Assembly: GCF_026309355.1 (NCBI RefSeq)
Contig: NZ_JAPJZK010000001.1
Span: 3,616,501 to 3,680,500, forward strand
DNA length: 64,000 nucleotides
Direction: 5' to 3'
DNA from: Spartinivicinus marinus
Lineage (GTDB): Bacteria; Pseudomonadota; Gammaproteobacteria; Pseudomonadales; Zooshikellaceae
Shown: piece by piece, positions 63,462 through 64,000 of the stretch
Position numbering within the stretch: the first letter of the stretch is position 1
Layout of the letters: the number at the start of each line of letters is the position of its first letter
Notes under the pieces: generated by a model
What the model was told of the DNA's origin: nothing
The model's database searches: none
What the model saw: only the letters and a program-made list of their open reading frames with translations
Program-made: the position numbers and the translations under genes

Positions 63462-63893
63462 ATGTCAGTAATGGACAAGCAAGGCCAAGCACTTATTGAT
63501 AGTTTTGTTGTTGAGCATAGAGCCATTCAGCGCTTATTGGACGAGGCGATGTATGAAGGGATTGGCTCTGCTCGCTGTAAAACAAAGTTATATAAGGCAA
63601 AGCAATTAATTTTATCTCACTTAAAAAAAGAGGATGAGCTATTATATCCTGTTTTAATGGAGCATCACTTTAGTGAGCTTGCGGAAGGCTATGCTCAAGA
63701 TATGCTAAGTATTTCTAAAGATGCATTAACTTTTTTTGATAAGTTTGAAAATGGTGAATATGATAATCAAATTATGGAGTTTGCCAAAGCCTTAGGTAAT
63801 ATTATTGGGGTTTTGGGGCACCGGATTCAAACAGAAGAAGTAATGCTTTATAAAAGATATATTGAATGTATTGAGAAAGCGTCACCGAATTAA
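63462..63893 (+). CDS. Hemerythrin-domain (HHE) protein
   Basis: About 143 residues from the ATG at 63462 with AAGAAAG upstream; an earlier ATG at 63357 gives an implausible N-terminus. The four-helix hemerythrin pattern is HRAIQRLLDEAM (first His), HLKKEDELLYPVLMEHHF (His and Glu ligands), and IGVLGHRIQTEEVMLYKRY (last helix with His and Glu). It likely binds a di-iron centre and reacts with O2 or NO; RIC/YtfE-type proteins in this family belong to the NsrR regulon, but no regulatory site was seen. Confidence 0.85.
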   Translation: MSVMDKQGQALIDSFVVEHRAIQRLLDEAMYEGIGSARCKTKLYKAKQLILSHLKKEDELLYPVLMEHHFSELAEGYAQDMLSISKDALTFFDKFENGEYDNQIMEFAKALGNIIGVLGHRIQTEEVMLYKRYIECIEKASPN

Positions 63894-63915
63894 CTAATAA
63901 ACATCAAATTAAAAG

Positions 63916-63953
63916 CGACAAACAAAGGAGGAGTAGGGGGCCTTCATTTGTCG
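63916..63953 (+). terminator. Hairpin after the hemerythrin gene
   Basis: Arms CGACAAACAAAGG (63916-63928) and CCTTCATTTGTCG (63941-63953) with two mismatches, then TATTTAT. Likely terminator 22 bases beyond the stop. Confidence 0.6.
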
Positions 63954-64000
63954 TATTTATAACAGTACCCTTAAACTGGCTCTGCTTCATGCTCTAATAA

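Noticed and set aside
1-64000. CRISPR array, prophage or integrative element with att sites
   Set aside because: No regularly spaced repeats, no phage structural genes, no integrase and no tRNA gene that could act as attachment site were seen.

Overview
The window is AT-rich DNA from a free-living Gram-negative bacterium. OprD-type porins, a Rrf2/NsrR regulator whose cysteines fall at 91, 96 and 102, a CbpA/CbpM pair, an SBP-chemoreceptor pair and many single genes separated by AT-rich gaps suggest a marine gammaproteobacterium of the Oceanospirillales type (Zooshikella/Spartinivicinus-like). That placement is an inference from gene content, not a search result. I saw no tRNA, rRNA, CRISPR array or phage block.

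Layout. 1-700: the 3' end of an IS200/IS605 transposase, its right-end hairpins and a repeat-rich gap. 0.7-5.5 kb: a small secreted protein, a MocR-type regulator divergent from threonine aldolase (ltaE), and a polytopic membrane protein. 5.6-10.5 kb: a two-gene unit of a CesT-like type III secretion chaperone and a 1474-residue candidate effector with an ADP-ribosyltransferase core. 10.9-11.7 kb: a Cys/His-motif protein followed by an overlapping 59-residue ORF. 11.8-19.7 kb: OprD porin, nsrR, an operon of M42-like peptidase, unknown protein and MscS channel, a dicarboxylate/amino-acid symporter and a CNNM-like membrane protein. 19.77-23.17 kb: cbpA-cbpM and a MarC protein between two copies of a 69-bp direct repeat. 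23.3-29.4 kb: Na/Pi symporter, LOG protein, a decayed second copy of the mscS gene pair, a beta-CASP nuclease and a GFA protein.

29.5-36.3 kb holds mostly secreted proteins of unknown role, including a haem-motif protein with two PPC-like domains and a cluster of three signal-peptide genes. 36.6-44.7 kb is a peptide-type ABC transporter operon (with a permease/ATPase fusion) headed by an Lrp/AsnC regulator and divergent from leuA. 45.5-52.0 kb has two S8 subtilisin-like protease copies, one badly decayed and one with a single-base frame break, on either side of an MFS exporter and AraC regulator. 52.3-53.2 kb is a leaderless nitrilase-fold protein that could be another effector. A MITE-like element and a complete IS with 19-bp inverted repeats and a candidate AAAT target duplication follow, then a class D beta-lactamase. 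56.8-61.1 kb pairs a type I periplasmic binding protein with a 966-residue chemoreceptor. The end carries a coiled-coil secreted protein, a start-less reading frame, an LprI/DUF1311 protein and a hemerythrin-domain protein.

The most interesting element is the chaperone-effector pair, in which the usual first ART arginine appears to be a histidine. The nitrilase-like protein may be a second effector. No type III secretion apparatus genes lie in the window. The region shows repeated local duplication and decay: the mscS pair, the S8 proteases, a duplicated promoter-region repeat and a dispersed MITE family.
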